DNA of 64,000 bases from assembly GCA_934148995.1 (NCBI GenBank), contig CAKPDM010000001.1:1-64000 (forward strand), given 5' to 3'. The number at the start of each line of letters is the position of its first letter. The first letter of the stretch is position 1. The notes under the pieces are model-generated. The model did not search any database. It was not told the origin of the DNA and saw nothing but the letters and a program-made list of their open reading frames with translations. The translations under genes and the position numbers were made by a program. Shown here in pieces: positions 8,247-16,144 of the stretch. Origin of the DNA: an uncultured Bacilli bacterium. Its GTDB lineage: Bacteria; Bacillota_I; Bacilli_A; RF39; UBA660.

Positions 8247-9349
8247 TATAGTATCTCCTCCTTTAAAACTTTTATGAACGTATCAATTTCTTCTTTGGTA
8301 TTATCTTTTGAAAAACTAACTCGTAGTGAACTTTTACTTATCTCCATATTATTAGTTAGTGCATATAAGGTCTGAGAATATGTTTCTTTAGATGAACAAG
8401 CTGTTTTACTGGAAATATAAATATCAAAAAGTTCGAAGGTATGTAAAACTGTCTCCGGCTTCTTTCCGATTATACTAAAGTTTAAAATATAAGGAGAAGC
8501 ATCAACTGGAGAATTAATTATGACATTTAAATTAGTTAGGTTTTCTCTTAAATAGTTGTTAAGATCTTGTACTTTCTTTGTATTTTCTTCTTGTTCTGTT
8601 AGTATTAAGCGAAGAGCTTTTGCTAGAGAAGCTATTAATGGTACTGATGGTGTTCCAGCACGATAAATAGTTTGACTATCTCCACCAGCTATTAATGGGG
8701 AAAGATTTATCTTTTCTTTTTTTATTAAGCAAGCTATTCCTTTAATGCCAAAAAACTTATGCGCACTAAAACTAAATAAATCTACATTGTCTAGTTTAAC
8801 TGGTATTTTTCCGACACTTTGTGTTCCATCGACATGAAAAATAGTTTTAGGGTATTTCTTTATTAGTTTGCCAATTGTATCAATATCTTGAATAATACCT
8901 GTTTCACTATTTACGTGATGAATAGTGACAAGGACCGGTTCTTCTTCCAATAGTTCTGTTAAATTTTGTAAATTTATATGTCCCTTGTCATCAAGTTTGA
9001 CATATTTGACAGTTATTTTATCATCTAGTTGATGTAAAGTTTCTATTATTGAAGCATGTTCTAGTAAGGTAGTAATAACTAGCTTCTTACGATGCTTATA
9101 AGAATTAATTACGCCTTTTATCGCCATATTATTAGATTCACTTGAACTAGAAGTAAAAATAACTTCATCACTTTTTACTCCTAAAAGATTAGCTACTTGA
9201 CTTTCTGCTTCTTTCATAAGTTTTTTACTTTTTAGACCTAATTTATGTAAAGAGTTAGGATTAGCAAAAAACTCTTCACTTACTTTATAAAAGGTATCAA
9301 GAACTTCTTTTCTCGTTTTAGTTGTTGCACTGTTATCAAAATAAATCAT
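8246..9349 (-). CDS. Cysteine desulfurase (NifS/IscS family), ThiI partner
   Basis: This PLP enzyme takes sulfur from cysteine as a protein persulfide. It begins IYFDNSATT, the class V signature, has the PLP lysine in SFSAHKFFGIKG and the active-site cysteine in SSKTACSS. One-base overlap with thiI marks it as the ThiI-dedicated desulfurase (NifZ role in Bacillus subtilis) rather than a general Fe-S cluster desulfurase, since no iscU or sufU is nearby. I set the start at ATG 9349, which has AAGGAGG seven bases upstream; a longer frame to 9385 has no ribosome site. Confidence 0.92.
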   Translation of the reverse strand: MIYFDNSATTKTRKEVLDTFYKVSEEFFANPNSLHKLGLKSKKLMKEAESQVANLLGVKSDEVIFTSSSSESNNMAIKGVINSYKHRKKLVITTLLEHASIIETLHQLDDKITVKYVKLDDKGHINLQNLTELLEEEPVLVTIHHVNSETGIIQDIDTIGKLIKKYPKTIFHVDGTQSVGKIPVKLDNVDLFSFSAHKFFGIKGIACLIKKEKINLSPLIAGGDSQTIYRAGTPSVPLIASLAKALRLILTEQEENTKKVQDLNNYLRENLTNLNVIINSPVDASPYILNFSIIGKKPETVLHTFELFDIYISSKTACSSKETYSQTLYALTNNMEISKSSLRVSFSKDNTKEEIDTFIKVLKEEIL

Positions 9350-9417
9350 AAGGTACCTCCTTTTTATAACAAGCTTATTATACACTGTTTTTGATTATTT
9401 CAAAAGAAAAAAAGGAA

Positions 9418-10587
9418 TTAACTTCCTCCTAGATATTTCCAATGAGCATAATAAGTTGTGTCACTTGCAGGTACTAAGTCATCTTCTGATACTTTTGTTC
9501 CTTCTATCGGGTCTGTGTACCAACCTAGTAGTTGATAGTTATTTCTTGCAAGATGAGGAAACGTTTCCAAATTTGTTCCTGATTTTTTTACTAAATCTGA
9601 TGTACTAAGGCTACCTTCTTGTATTTGAAGATTTCTTATCTTTATATTAATATTTTTTTCAATTTGCTTTCGAAAGTAGATAACAAACGCTGAATAACCG
9701 GCACCATCAGTGGTTGTAAATGTCTGAGTATATCTATTCCACTTATTTTTCAAAGTATAAAATTGATAACCATTTTGTTCACTTCCAATTCTCATTTCTG
9801 CATCTTCTGAAATAATTCCTTCAAAAATGTAGGTATATTTTTTATTTAATGGTAAAAGTTTCTTACTATTAAAGTACCAACCCCAATCATTTAAAACATC
9901 ACCAGAAAAAACTCTTCCAACATTATCATAGAAAGTATTAGTGTTAGTTAAACTATTTATGTTATTGCAACAAAACATATAGTAATTAATGTTATAATAA
10001 CTATCAAACACATCATTCACTAAATAGTTATAATCATAAGTTATTTTAGAAGTCTCGCTACTACTTGTTAGTTCTTGATTTGCTTCTACTCTTAATTTAG
10101 TTTTAAATACTTGACCACCAATATCCCCATTGATATCAGAATTTAACCATATTCTTAAAATAAAATCAGTTTTTTCTCTTCTTTTTAAAACTCCTTCATA
10201 AAGTTTTCTATCAGATAATTCTTTTGGTTCATAAATGTCACCATCTATTTCTAAACTATATTTGATAAATTTATCATCTAATCTAATCTGATTAGCTTCG
10301 ATTGTATCATCGTCAAGATAAATGCTATAACTAGCAGTAAAATTACCAGTGTTTTCTATAGAAAACTTATAACCATCTTCTTGAAGAGCAGTTTCATCGG
10401 CTAAAAAATCTCCTGATAACAGACCAATAGAATTTTCTTTTAAACTGAAATTAAAGTTTCCAACTCGCATTACTTGAACTTTTTCAGAAGAAATATTTTG
10501 TTTCAACCAAGCATAAGTTATTCCTAGTCCTAAAGCTATTATTGCTAAAATAATTAGTAATATTATATAAGTTTTTCGTCTTTTCAT
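9418..10587 (-). CDS. Secreted or membrane-anchored surface protein with C-terminal InlB-type repeat
   Basis: The N-terminus MKRRKTYIILLIILAIIA is a membrane/signal segment. Next comes a region resembling camelysin/TasA-like exported proteins (AWLKQNISSEKVQVMRVGNF, then FSIENTGNFTASYSIYLDD). The middle is a beta-rich, probably carbohydrate- or protein-binding region. The last ~50 residues (LLGWYTDPIEGTKVSEDDLV ... YYAHW) are a Listeria-Bacteroides (InlB B) repeat. There is no LPXTG or visible C-terminal anchor, so the N-terminal segment may hold it in the membrane. The start at 10587 has AAAGGAG; the longer frame to 10605 lacks one. A terminator and a G9-interrupted mini-gene lie just upstream. 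Confidence 0.6.
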   Translation of the reverse strand: MKRRKTYIILLIILAIIALGLGITYAWLKQNISSEKVQVMRVGNFNFSLKENSIGLLSGDFLADETALQEDGYKFSIENTGNFTASYSIYLDDDTIEANQIRLDDKFIKYSLEIDGDIYEPKELSDRKLYEGVLKRREKTDFILRIWLNSDINGDIGGQVFKTKLRVEANQELTSSSETSKITYDYNYLVNDVFDSYYNINYYMFCCNNINSLTNTNTFYDNVGRVFSGDVLNDWGWYFNSKKLLPLNKKYTYIFEGIISEDAEMRIGSEQNGYQFYTLKNKWNRYTQTFTTTDGAGYSAFVIYFRKQIEKNINIKIRNLQIQEGSLSTSDLVKKSGTNLETFPHLARNNYQLLGWYTDPIEGTKVSEDDLVPASDTTYYAHWKYLGGS

Positions 10588-10606
10588 TTTTTCTCCTTTA
10601 CACACT

Positions 10607-10639
10607 AAAAAAACAGAATAAGATTAGTTTCCTATTCCG
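10607..10639 (-). terminator. Terminator between the G9 mini-gene and the surface protein gene
   Basis: On the minus strand CGGAATA pairs with TATTCTG (one G-U) and is followed by seven T, only 20 bases before the start codon of the surface protein. It either ends an upstream short transcript or acts as an attenuator. Confidence 0.65.
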
Positions 10640-10768
10640 TTTATTGCACTATTAAAGAAAGTAGAGTTGTTACTTAGTGCTAATAAGTACCCCCCCCCAG
10701 GTTAATTTTGAGTTAACTCCCTGAGATGGAAATAGTGAACAATTGGGATTCATCAAATTATCAGTCAT
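10624..10768 (-). pseudogene. Mini-gene or small RNA interrupted by a G9 tract
   Basis: From ATG 10768 a frame beginning MTDNLMNPNCSLFPSQ reads into a run of nine G (10690-10698) and stops at 10670 after 32 codons. With eight G the frame continues through YLLALSNNSTFFNSAI to a stop at 10624, inside the terminator loop, giving about 47 residues. The ATG has no good ribosome site and lies at the edge of a hairpin loop, so a structured RNA is the alternative. It does not resemble a family I know. Confidence 0.35.
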
Positions 10769-10779
10769 AAATTGTTCAC
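10735..10779 (-). repeat. Perfect 10-base inverted repeat over the mini-gene start
   Basis: The arms GTGAACAATT and AATTGTTCAC flank a 25-base loop that holds the candidate ATG (10766-10768) at its edge. There is no T tract, so it is not a terminator; an operator or an RNA hairpin is more likely. Confidence 0.5.
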
Positions 10780-10835
10780 ATACTTTCTTTAATTTATATA
10801 TTATATTTTAACAAAGTAATAAATCTTTTTCAAGA

Positions 10836-12413
10836 TTACTTTTCAGTAGTAGTTGGTATTAAATTATTTGTAGCAAGAAAGTTACTTGCTACTTCCTCTG
10901 GAGATTTACCAAGCTCATCCACTTCATAATTTAACTCTTGCATTACCTCATCAGTTAGATATGGTCCAAGTTTTGACATTAAAGTTTCAAGCTCTGGATA
11001 CTTTTCTAAAGTCTTTTGTTTTAAAATAGGTACAGCATAGTATGGTGGAAAGAAGTTTTTATCATCTTCTAATACTGTTAAATTAAACTTTCTCAATAAA
11101 CCATCAGTAGTAAAAGCATCGATTACTTGACTATTATTATTCAAAAGAGCAGTATACCTTGGACTGCCATCCATTGCTATAGTACTTTTAAACTCCAAAT
11201 TATAGTTAGTTAAAAGTCCAGGTAGGCCATCTTTCCTATTAACAAATTCAAGAGTTGGAGAAATAGTTAAATCTTTTGAGATTTTGGCTAAGTCACTAAT
11301 TGTTCTTAAATTGTATTTACTAGCTAGTTCCTTAGTAACTGCTAACGAATAAGTGTTATTAAAACTCATCGGAGAAAGTACCGCTATATCATATTTACTA
11401 GCAAACTCTTTTTTTACTGTTTGATAAACCTTATCAACATCAGATATAGGATCATACTTTAAAATATCAGTATAATCAGTACCTAGATAATCAATATAAA
11501 AATCTATATCATCTCTTTGTAATGCTTGAAATACAACTTGTGCTCCTCCTAAATTACATTGCTTATTAACTTTGATATTACTATTACGTTCAATATAAAT
11601 ACTAGACATTTCACAAAGAATATTTTGTTCTGTAAAGTCTTTACTAGCAACGGTTAAAGTATTTTCACTATCCTTTTTAAAATCAATTTTACTTATTAGA
11701 AAACCTAGAAATAAAATGGCAATTGCAACTAAAATTATCTTATCTTTTTTCCTGCTTTTTAAGACACTTTCTTTCTTCTTACCTTTTAGTTGAAGAGCTA
11801 CTGGTGTCACTAAACGTTCAATAATAGAAAATAAATAATCAACGAAAAGTGCTAAGAAACAAGCCGGTATGGCTCCAGCTAAAATTTGATTATTGTTAAC
11901 TGTTCTAATACCAGAAAAAATTAAATAACCAAGTCCTCCACCACCGATGAAGGCAGCCATTGTCATTAGGCCAACAGCAGAAACTGCAGAAATTCGAACA
12001 CCAGCCATTATAATTGGTAAAGCCTGTGGTATTTGAATTTTAAAAAGTATCTGACTATTAGTTAGACCTATTCCTTTAGCTGATTCTATCATTGTATCAG
12101 AAATACCAGAGATACCTGTTGCAGTATTTTTAATAATTGGTAAAAGCGAATATAAAACTACTACCACAATAGCAGGAACTGTTCCAATTCCTAAAAATGG
12201 TATCATAAAACCAAGAAGTGCCATACTAGGTATTGCTTGAAAAACACTCGCTATTCCTAGAATTGGTTTGTTTAACTTTTTAAAATAACTAACTAATATT
12301 CCGATTGGGATACCAATCACGATTGCTAACAACACAGCAAAGAAAGTTAGTTCTATATGTTCAAGAAATAAAGACCAAATTTGTGCTTTATTTTCAAAAA
12401 AATAAGTTACCAT
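10836..12413 (-). CDS. Fused permease and substrate-binding protein of a QAT-type ABC transporter
   Basis: The 525-aa protein has a ProW-like permease half (about residues 1-210; GIPIGILVSYF, the EAA-like loop ESAKGIGLTNSQILFKIQIP, several membrane helices). A further helix and an OpuCC/OsmF-type binding domain (about 245-525; ASKDFTEQNILCEMSSIYIE) follow. This BusAB/EgtU-like fusion occurs in transporters of glycine betaine, choline, carnitine or ergothioneine; sequence alone does not settle the substrate. The start codon overlaps the stop of the ATPase gene by one base, so the two genes form one operon and the system is complete. Confidence 0.88.
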   Translation of the reverse strand: MVTYFFENKAQIWSLFLEHIELTFFAVLLAIVIGIPIGILVSYFKKLNKPILGIASVFQAIPSMALLGFMIPFLGIGTVPAIVVVVLYSLLPIIKNTATGISGISDTMIESAKGIGLTNSQILFKIQIPQALPIIMAGVRISAVSAVGLMTMAAFIGGGGLGYLIFSGIRTVNNNQILAGAIPACFLALFVDYLFSIIERLVTPVALQLKGKKKESVLKSRKKDKIILVAIAILFLGFLISKIDFKKDSENTLTVASKDFTEQNILCEMSSIYIERNSNIKVNKQCNLGGAQVVFQALQRDDIDFYIDYLGTDYTDILKYDPISDVDKVYQTVKKEFASKYDIAVLSPMSFNNTYSLAVTKELASKYNLRTISDLAKISKDLTISPTLEFVNRKDGLPGLLTNYNLEFKSTIAMDGSPRYTALLNNNSQVIDAFTTDGLLRKFNLTVLEDDKNFFPPYYAVPILKQKTLEKYPELETLMSKLGPYLTDEVMQELNYEVDELGKSPEEVASNFLATNNLIPTTTEK

Positions 12414-13531
12414 TATACTTCCTCCTCAAGAAATTGCTGTGATAAAGCTGTTATTAAACTACTTCTAGTTATTAGACCTACCAATTTTCCAGTTTCATCT
12501 ACTACTGGAATGTTGGATAATCTATTTTCTTTAACTAATTTCGTTAACTCAATTATAGTATTTTCTTTATCAACCGTCACGACATCACTTATCATAAAGT
12601 CTTTATCTTTCTTTTTTGTAGCCTTGGCCCCTTGTAAACTTTCTGCATATAAACACCCAAGAAATAATCCTTGCTCATCAACAATCATTAAACTATCTAT
12701 TCTCATCATTTTCATCTTATTTAAACAGTAAAATATAGAATAATTAGGAGAACCAGTTATTGGATGTTCTATCATTAAATCTTTTACTTTGATGAGGGTT
12801 GGTTGACTCCAGATTCTTTTCTTTCCAACAAAATTTTCTACAAATTGATTAGCTGGGTGTTTTAAAATGTTTTCTGGTGTATCATATTGTACTAATTTTC
12901 CCTTCTCCATAATAGCTATTTTATCAGCAAGCTTGATAGCTTCATCCATATCGTGAGTTACAAAAACTATTGTTTTATGAAGTCTATTTTGTATTTTTAA
13001 AAGTTCTTCTTGCAAACTGGTTCTAGAAATAGGGTCAAGAGCAGAAAATGGTTCGTCCATTAAAATGATTTTAGGATCTGTCATAAATGCTCTAGCTATT
13101 CCTATTCGTTGTTGCTGACCTCCTGATAGTTCACTAGGATATCTATCTAGCATTTCTTCTTTTAAACCGACCATTTTTAAGACTTCTTTTATTCTTTTTG
13201 CTATTTTTTCTTTGGAATATTTTTCAGTTTTTGCTATTATCTCAATATTTTCTTTGATGGTCATATGTGGAAATAAACCTGTTTGTTGAATTACATACCC
13301 CATATTTCTTCTTAAATCTATGTCATTTAATTCTTTTATGTTAACTCCATCTATATATATTTCTCCACTAGTAGGTGTGATAAGTTTGTTTAACATTTTC
13401 AAAGTTGTTGTTTTTCCACAACCTGATTCACCAATCAATGTTACTAGTTCACCATCTTTAATAGTTAAAGAAATTTCATCTAGAATGGTATTACTCTTAT
13501 ACTTTTTACTTACTTCTTTCAACTCTATCAT
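12413..13531 (-). CDS. opuCA: QAT-type ABC transporter ATPase with CBS domains
   Basis: This is the ATP-binding subunit driving the transporter encoded next to it. Walker A GESGCGKTT, Q-loop QQTGLFPHM, signature ELSGGQQQRIGIARAF, Walker B ILMDEPFSALDP and the H-loop FVTHDMDEA are intact. Two C-terminal CBS domains (about residues 250-372; VTVDKENTIIEL, LSNIPVVDETGKLVGLITR) are the ionic-strength or nucleotide sensor seen in OpuA/OpuCA. Intact CBS domains favour an osmotically gated betaine-type importer over a constitutive one. It is the first gene of a two-gene operon. Confidence 0.9.
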   Translation of the reverse strand: MIELKEVSKKYKSNTILDEISLTIKDGELVTLIGESGCGKTTTLKMLNKLITPTSGEIYIDGVNIKELNDIDLRRNMGYVIQQTGLFPHMTIKENIEIIAKTEKYSKEKIAKRIKEVLKMVGLKEEMLDRYPSELSGGQQQRIGIARAFMTDPKIILMDEPFSALDPISRTSLQEELLKIQNRLHKTIVFVTHDMDEAIKLADKIAIMEKGKLVQYDTPENILKHPANQFVENFVGKKRIWSQPTLIKVKDLMIEHPITGSPNYSIFYCLNKMKMMRIDSLMIVDEQGLFLGCLYAESLQGAKATKKKDKDFMISDVVTVDKENTIIELTKLVKENRLSNIPVVDETGKLVGLITRSSLITALSQQFLEEEV

Positions 13532-13567
13532 AACATCACTCTCTCTTATTTTAATTATACAGTCAAA

Positions 13568-13598
13568 AGAAAAAAATGTATTAGGAAATACACTTTTC
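13568..13598 (-). terminator. Terminator after nth
   Basis: On the minus strand TGTATT pairs with AATACA around TCCT, followed by seven T and a further T-rich stretch. It ends the cca-dnaD-nth transcript before the ABC transporter genes. Confidence 0.7.
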
Positions 13599-13635
13599 TT
13601 ATTAAAAATGGACAGATTTTGTCATATTTTTGTTT

Positions 13636-14274
13636 TTATTTATTATCTTTATAATCTCTACAAATTTCTTTTAAAGGACAGAAAGTACAGTCTGGTTTTA
13701 TAGCTTTACAGTAGTATCTTCCAAATAATACTAGTTGTAAATGGCGTCTTGCCCATTCATCTTTTGGAAAAATTTTTTTTAATTTTTCTTCTACTTGCAA
13801 GACATTATCTTCACTACTGGCTATTTTTAATCTTTTACTTATTCTTTCAACATGAGTATCAACAGCAAAGGCTGGATAGTTATAAAACTCACTAAAAAAT
13901 ACATTAACAGTCTTTCTTCCAACGCCTTTTAGTTTTTCTAGACTCTCCCTATCGGTTGGAACTTTTCCGTTATATTTAGTATCTAAATTATAGGCGATAT
14001 CTTTAACATAAACAGCTTTTTTTCGAAAGGAACCGATTGGTTTTAAGATTTCTTCTAATGATGTAATTGGTGCTTCACTGAGTTCTTTTAAGGTTTTATA
14101 TTTATTAAAAAGTATTGGTGTTACAGTGTTTACTCTTTTATCAGTTGTTTGAGCACTTAAAACAATAGCGATTAAAAGCTCATAATCGTTATGATAAGTC
14201 AATTCACATTTAGGGTCTGGAAATAATTTTTCTAAATAATTAGAAATGATTTCTTTCTTTTCAGTCTTCGTCAT
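13636..14274 (-). CDS. nth: Endonuclease III (DNA glycosylase/AP lyase)
   Basis: Nth removes oxidised pyrimidines and cleaves at abasic sites in base excision repair. The helix-hairpin-helix LKGVGRKTVNVF carries the catalytic Lys, and FAVDTHVERIS carries the catalytic Asp. The C-terminal 4Fe-4S loop C-x6-C-x2-C-x5-C (CKAIKPDCTFCPLKEIC) is complete. The exact start is uncertain: I chose ATG 14274 (MTKTEKKEI); alternatives are ATGs at 14280 and 14292. In every case it overlaps the end of dnaD, giving the classical Bacillus dnaD-nth pair. Confidence 0.93.
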   Translation of the reverse strand: MTKTEKKEIISNYLEKLFPDPKCELTYHNDYELLIAIVLSAQTTDKRVNTVTPILFNKYKTLKELSEAPITSLEEILKPIGSFRKKAVYVKDIAYNLDTKYNGKVPTDRESLEKLKGVGRKTVNVFFSEFYNYPAFAVDTHVERISKRLKIASSEDNVLQVEEKLKKIFPKDEWARRHLQLVLFGRYYCKAIKPDCTFCPLKEICRDYKDNK

Positions 14275-14926
14275 CTTCATCAAACCAGTCATAATCAAAT
14301 ACTTCTACTGGTTCTTTCTCCTCCTGTTTTCTAAGACTTAAGAAGTGTTCTACGTCTTCTTTCTTCTTTATGCCTTTTCTATCCCATTCATAAAGAATTT
14401 TATCAATGTAACGAATACTGGATACTCCGTTTAGAGTTGCTTCTTTAACTGCTTCTAAAATGACATCTTTATCAAAACTATCAAGCCAAGCTTTAATAAA
14501 TTCAAGTTCACTAGGACTTAATGTTCTTCCAAATTCTCTTTCTATCTCACCAAATAGATTTTGTGATATTTCTTTTTTTTCTTTTTCTACTGTATTATTG
14601 ATAAATAGCGACAAGTATTTCTTATAAAATGGTGTTAAATCCAAGAGTTCTTCTAAGATTCCACTGTCATTTTTTGTTGTTTCTAGATTTAATAATTTTT
14701 TATCTGTAAGATTTGAGATTAATTGGAGAACCCTCATTTTATCAAAACTTGTTTCTTCTTCTATTTCGATAGGATTGAAGGTGAATTTTTCGCCTTTATC
14801 TTTTAAATACATTAAGAAAATGAATTCTTCTGCTGTTATTGAAAATTTATCCATATTTTGAAATAGAAATAAGGGAATAGTTACTATTTTCTGAGATAGA
14901 AAGTGTTGTAATTTATCTTGATTCAT
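14261..14926 (-). CDS. dnaD: DnaD-domain primosome protein
   Basis: DnaD helps load the replicative helicase at initiation and restart in low-GC Firmicutes. The N-terminal winged-helix DDBH1 part (about 1-95) is followed by the DnaD/DnaB_2 domain (FGRTLSPSELEFIKAWLD, ILEAVKEATLNGVSSIRYIDKIL) and an acidic C-terminus. Position between cca and nth supports the assignment. The start at 14926 has a perfect AGGAGG six bases upstream and lies inside the end of cca (14-base overlap), so it is translationally coupled. Confidence 0.92.
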   Translation of the reverse strand: MNQDKLQHFLSQKIVTIPLFLFQNMDKFSITAEEFIFLMYLKDKGEKFTFNPIEIEEETSFDKMRVLQLISNLTDKKLLNLETTKNDSGILEELLDLTPFYKKYLSLFINNTVEKEKKEISQNLFGEIEREFGRTLSPSELEFIKAWLDSFDKDVILEAVKEATLNGVSSIRYIDKILYEWDRKGIKKKEDVEHFLSLRKQEEKEPVEVFDYDWFDEDDED

Positions 14927-16031
14927 TGTATTCCTCCTTTAAATATTGCTTACTTATTCTTAATATATCTTCTTTTTCGTTTGGAATTTTTCTAGTTAAG
15001 ACTTCTTTTATTATATGTTCATATAAGTCTTTTAAGAAACTTCCTGCCTCATGATTGATACTTTTCAAAATTTCTTCTGTTGTTACTGCCAGGTCACTCT
15101 GTTTATGAATAGCTAAGTTTAGATAGGCTTCATTGATTTCTTTATTTGAATAGTTCATTAATTCTCCTGCTACTACTGCTGGATACAAACCACAATTATA
15201 AAGAGTTAATGGATTGGTTGGTGATGAGTTTAGGACTTTTCTTATATTTTTCATTAAGTCTTTTTCATTGTTACTGAATGGATAAATATCATCTACTTCT
15301 AGTTGGGTCCAGATTCCAATTAACTGACTACAAGGTTTTATTTTTGTAAGATTATTTAGATTTAATACTTCAGCTAGCTCTAACTCTTTTAAAAGATTTA
15401 TTCCTTTAATAGCATTTGGACTACTAAATATTTTATCTAGTTCTTGTTTTTTTCTTTCCATTGACAAACTATCAAGAAGATATTTGTTCTCTATTATAGC
15501 ATTTTTTTCTAAAGTGCCAATAGTAAAATCTAATGTTGTAGCAAAACGTATGGCTCTTAGTATTCTTAAAACGTCATCATTAAAGACTGTTTCTGGACTT
15601 TTTATGGTGTGTAGTTCGCGTTTTTCTAAGTCCTTTCTTCCATCTAATGGATCTATTATCTTTTTATCTTTATCCATACAAATGGCATTTATTGTAAAGT
15701 CTCTTCGTAAGAGGTCTTCTTTTAGATTTTTTATATATATTATTTCTTCTGGATGACGATTATCTTTATAAGTAAATTCTTTACGAAAAGTAGTTATTTC
15801 AAATCTAATTTTGTTAAATGTTATAGTTACAGAGCCATATTCATTGGTTGGAAGACAAGAGTCATTAAAGATTTCCATTAATTCTTTAGGTGTAGCAGAG
15901 GTGGTAACATCGATATCACTGGATTTTATGCCTAATAAATAGTCTCTTACAAAACCACCAACTAGATATGCTTCATATCCTTTATCTGTTATTTTAGTTA
16001 ATAATTTAATTGCGGTATCTAACACTTGCAA
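14913..16031 (-). CDS. cca: CCA-adding tRNA nucleotidyltransferase
   Basis: The enzyme adds or repairs the 3' CCA of tRNAs. The class II nucleotidyltransferase motif VGGFVRDYLLGIKSSDIDVTT lies near residue 20, followed by LLRRDFTINAI and the RNA-binding region with EDVLR-like motif (FNDDVLRILRAIRFAT). The 372-aa length fits the compact bacterial form without an HD domain. The need is real here: a tRNA-like gene at 36850 lacks an encoded CCA. It is the first gene of cca-dnaD-nth. Confidence 0.92.
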   Translation of the reverse strand: MQVLDTAIKLLTKITDKGYEAYLVGGFVRDYLLGIKSSDIDVTTSATPKELMEIFNDSCLPTNEYGSVTITFNKIRFEITTFRKEFTYKDNRHPEEIIYIKNLKEDLLRRDFTINAICMDKDKKIIDPLDGRKDLEKRELHTIKSPETVFNDDVLRILRAIRFATTLDFTIGTLEKNAIIENKYLLDSLSMERKKQELDKIFSSPNAIKGINLLKELELAEVLNLNNLTKIKPCSQLIGIWTQLEVDDIYPFSNNEKDLMKNIRKVLNSSPTNPLTLYNCGLYPAVVAGELMNYSNKEINEAYLNLAIHKQSDLAVTTEEILKSINHEAGSFLKDLYEHIIKEVLTRKIPNEKEDILRISKQYLKEEYNESR

Positions 16032-16117
16032 ATACCCTCCTTATGTAATATATTGTAAATCATTCATATTTTACGCCTTTATTATATCATAAGTTATACT
16101 TATTTTACAGTAAGTTG

Positions 16118-16143
16118 ACAAAAGAAAAAGGACTTCATTGTCC
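16118..16143 (-). terminator. Terminator of the amidase gene
   Basis: On the minus strand GGAC, a short loop and GTCC are followed by TTTTTCTTTT, immediately after the amidase stop codon. The stem is short but the T tract is good. Confidence 0.6.
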
Positions 16144-16144
16144 T

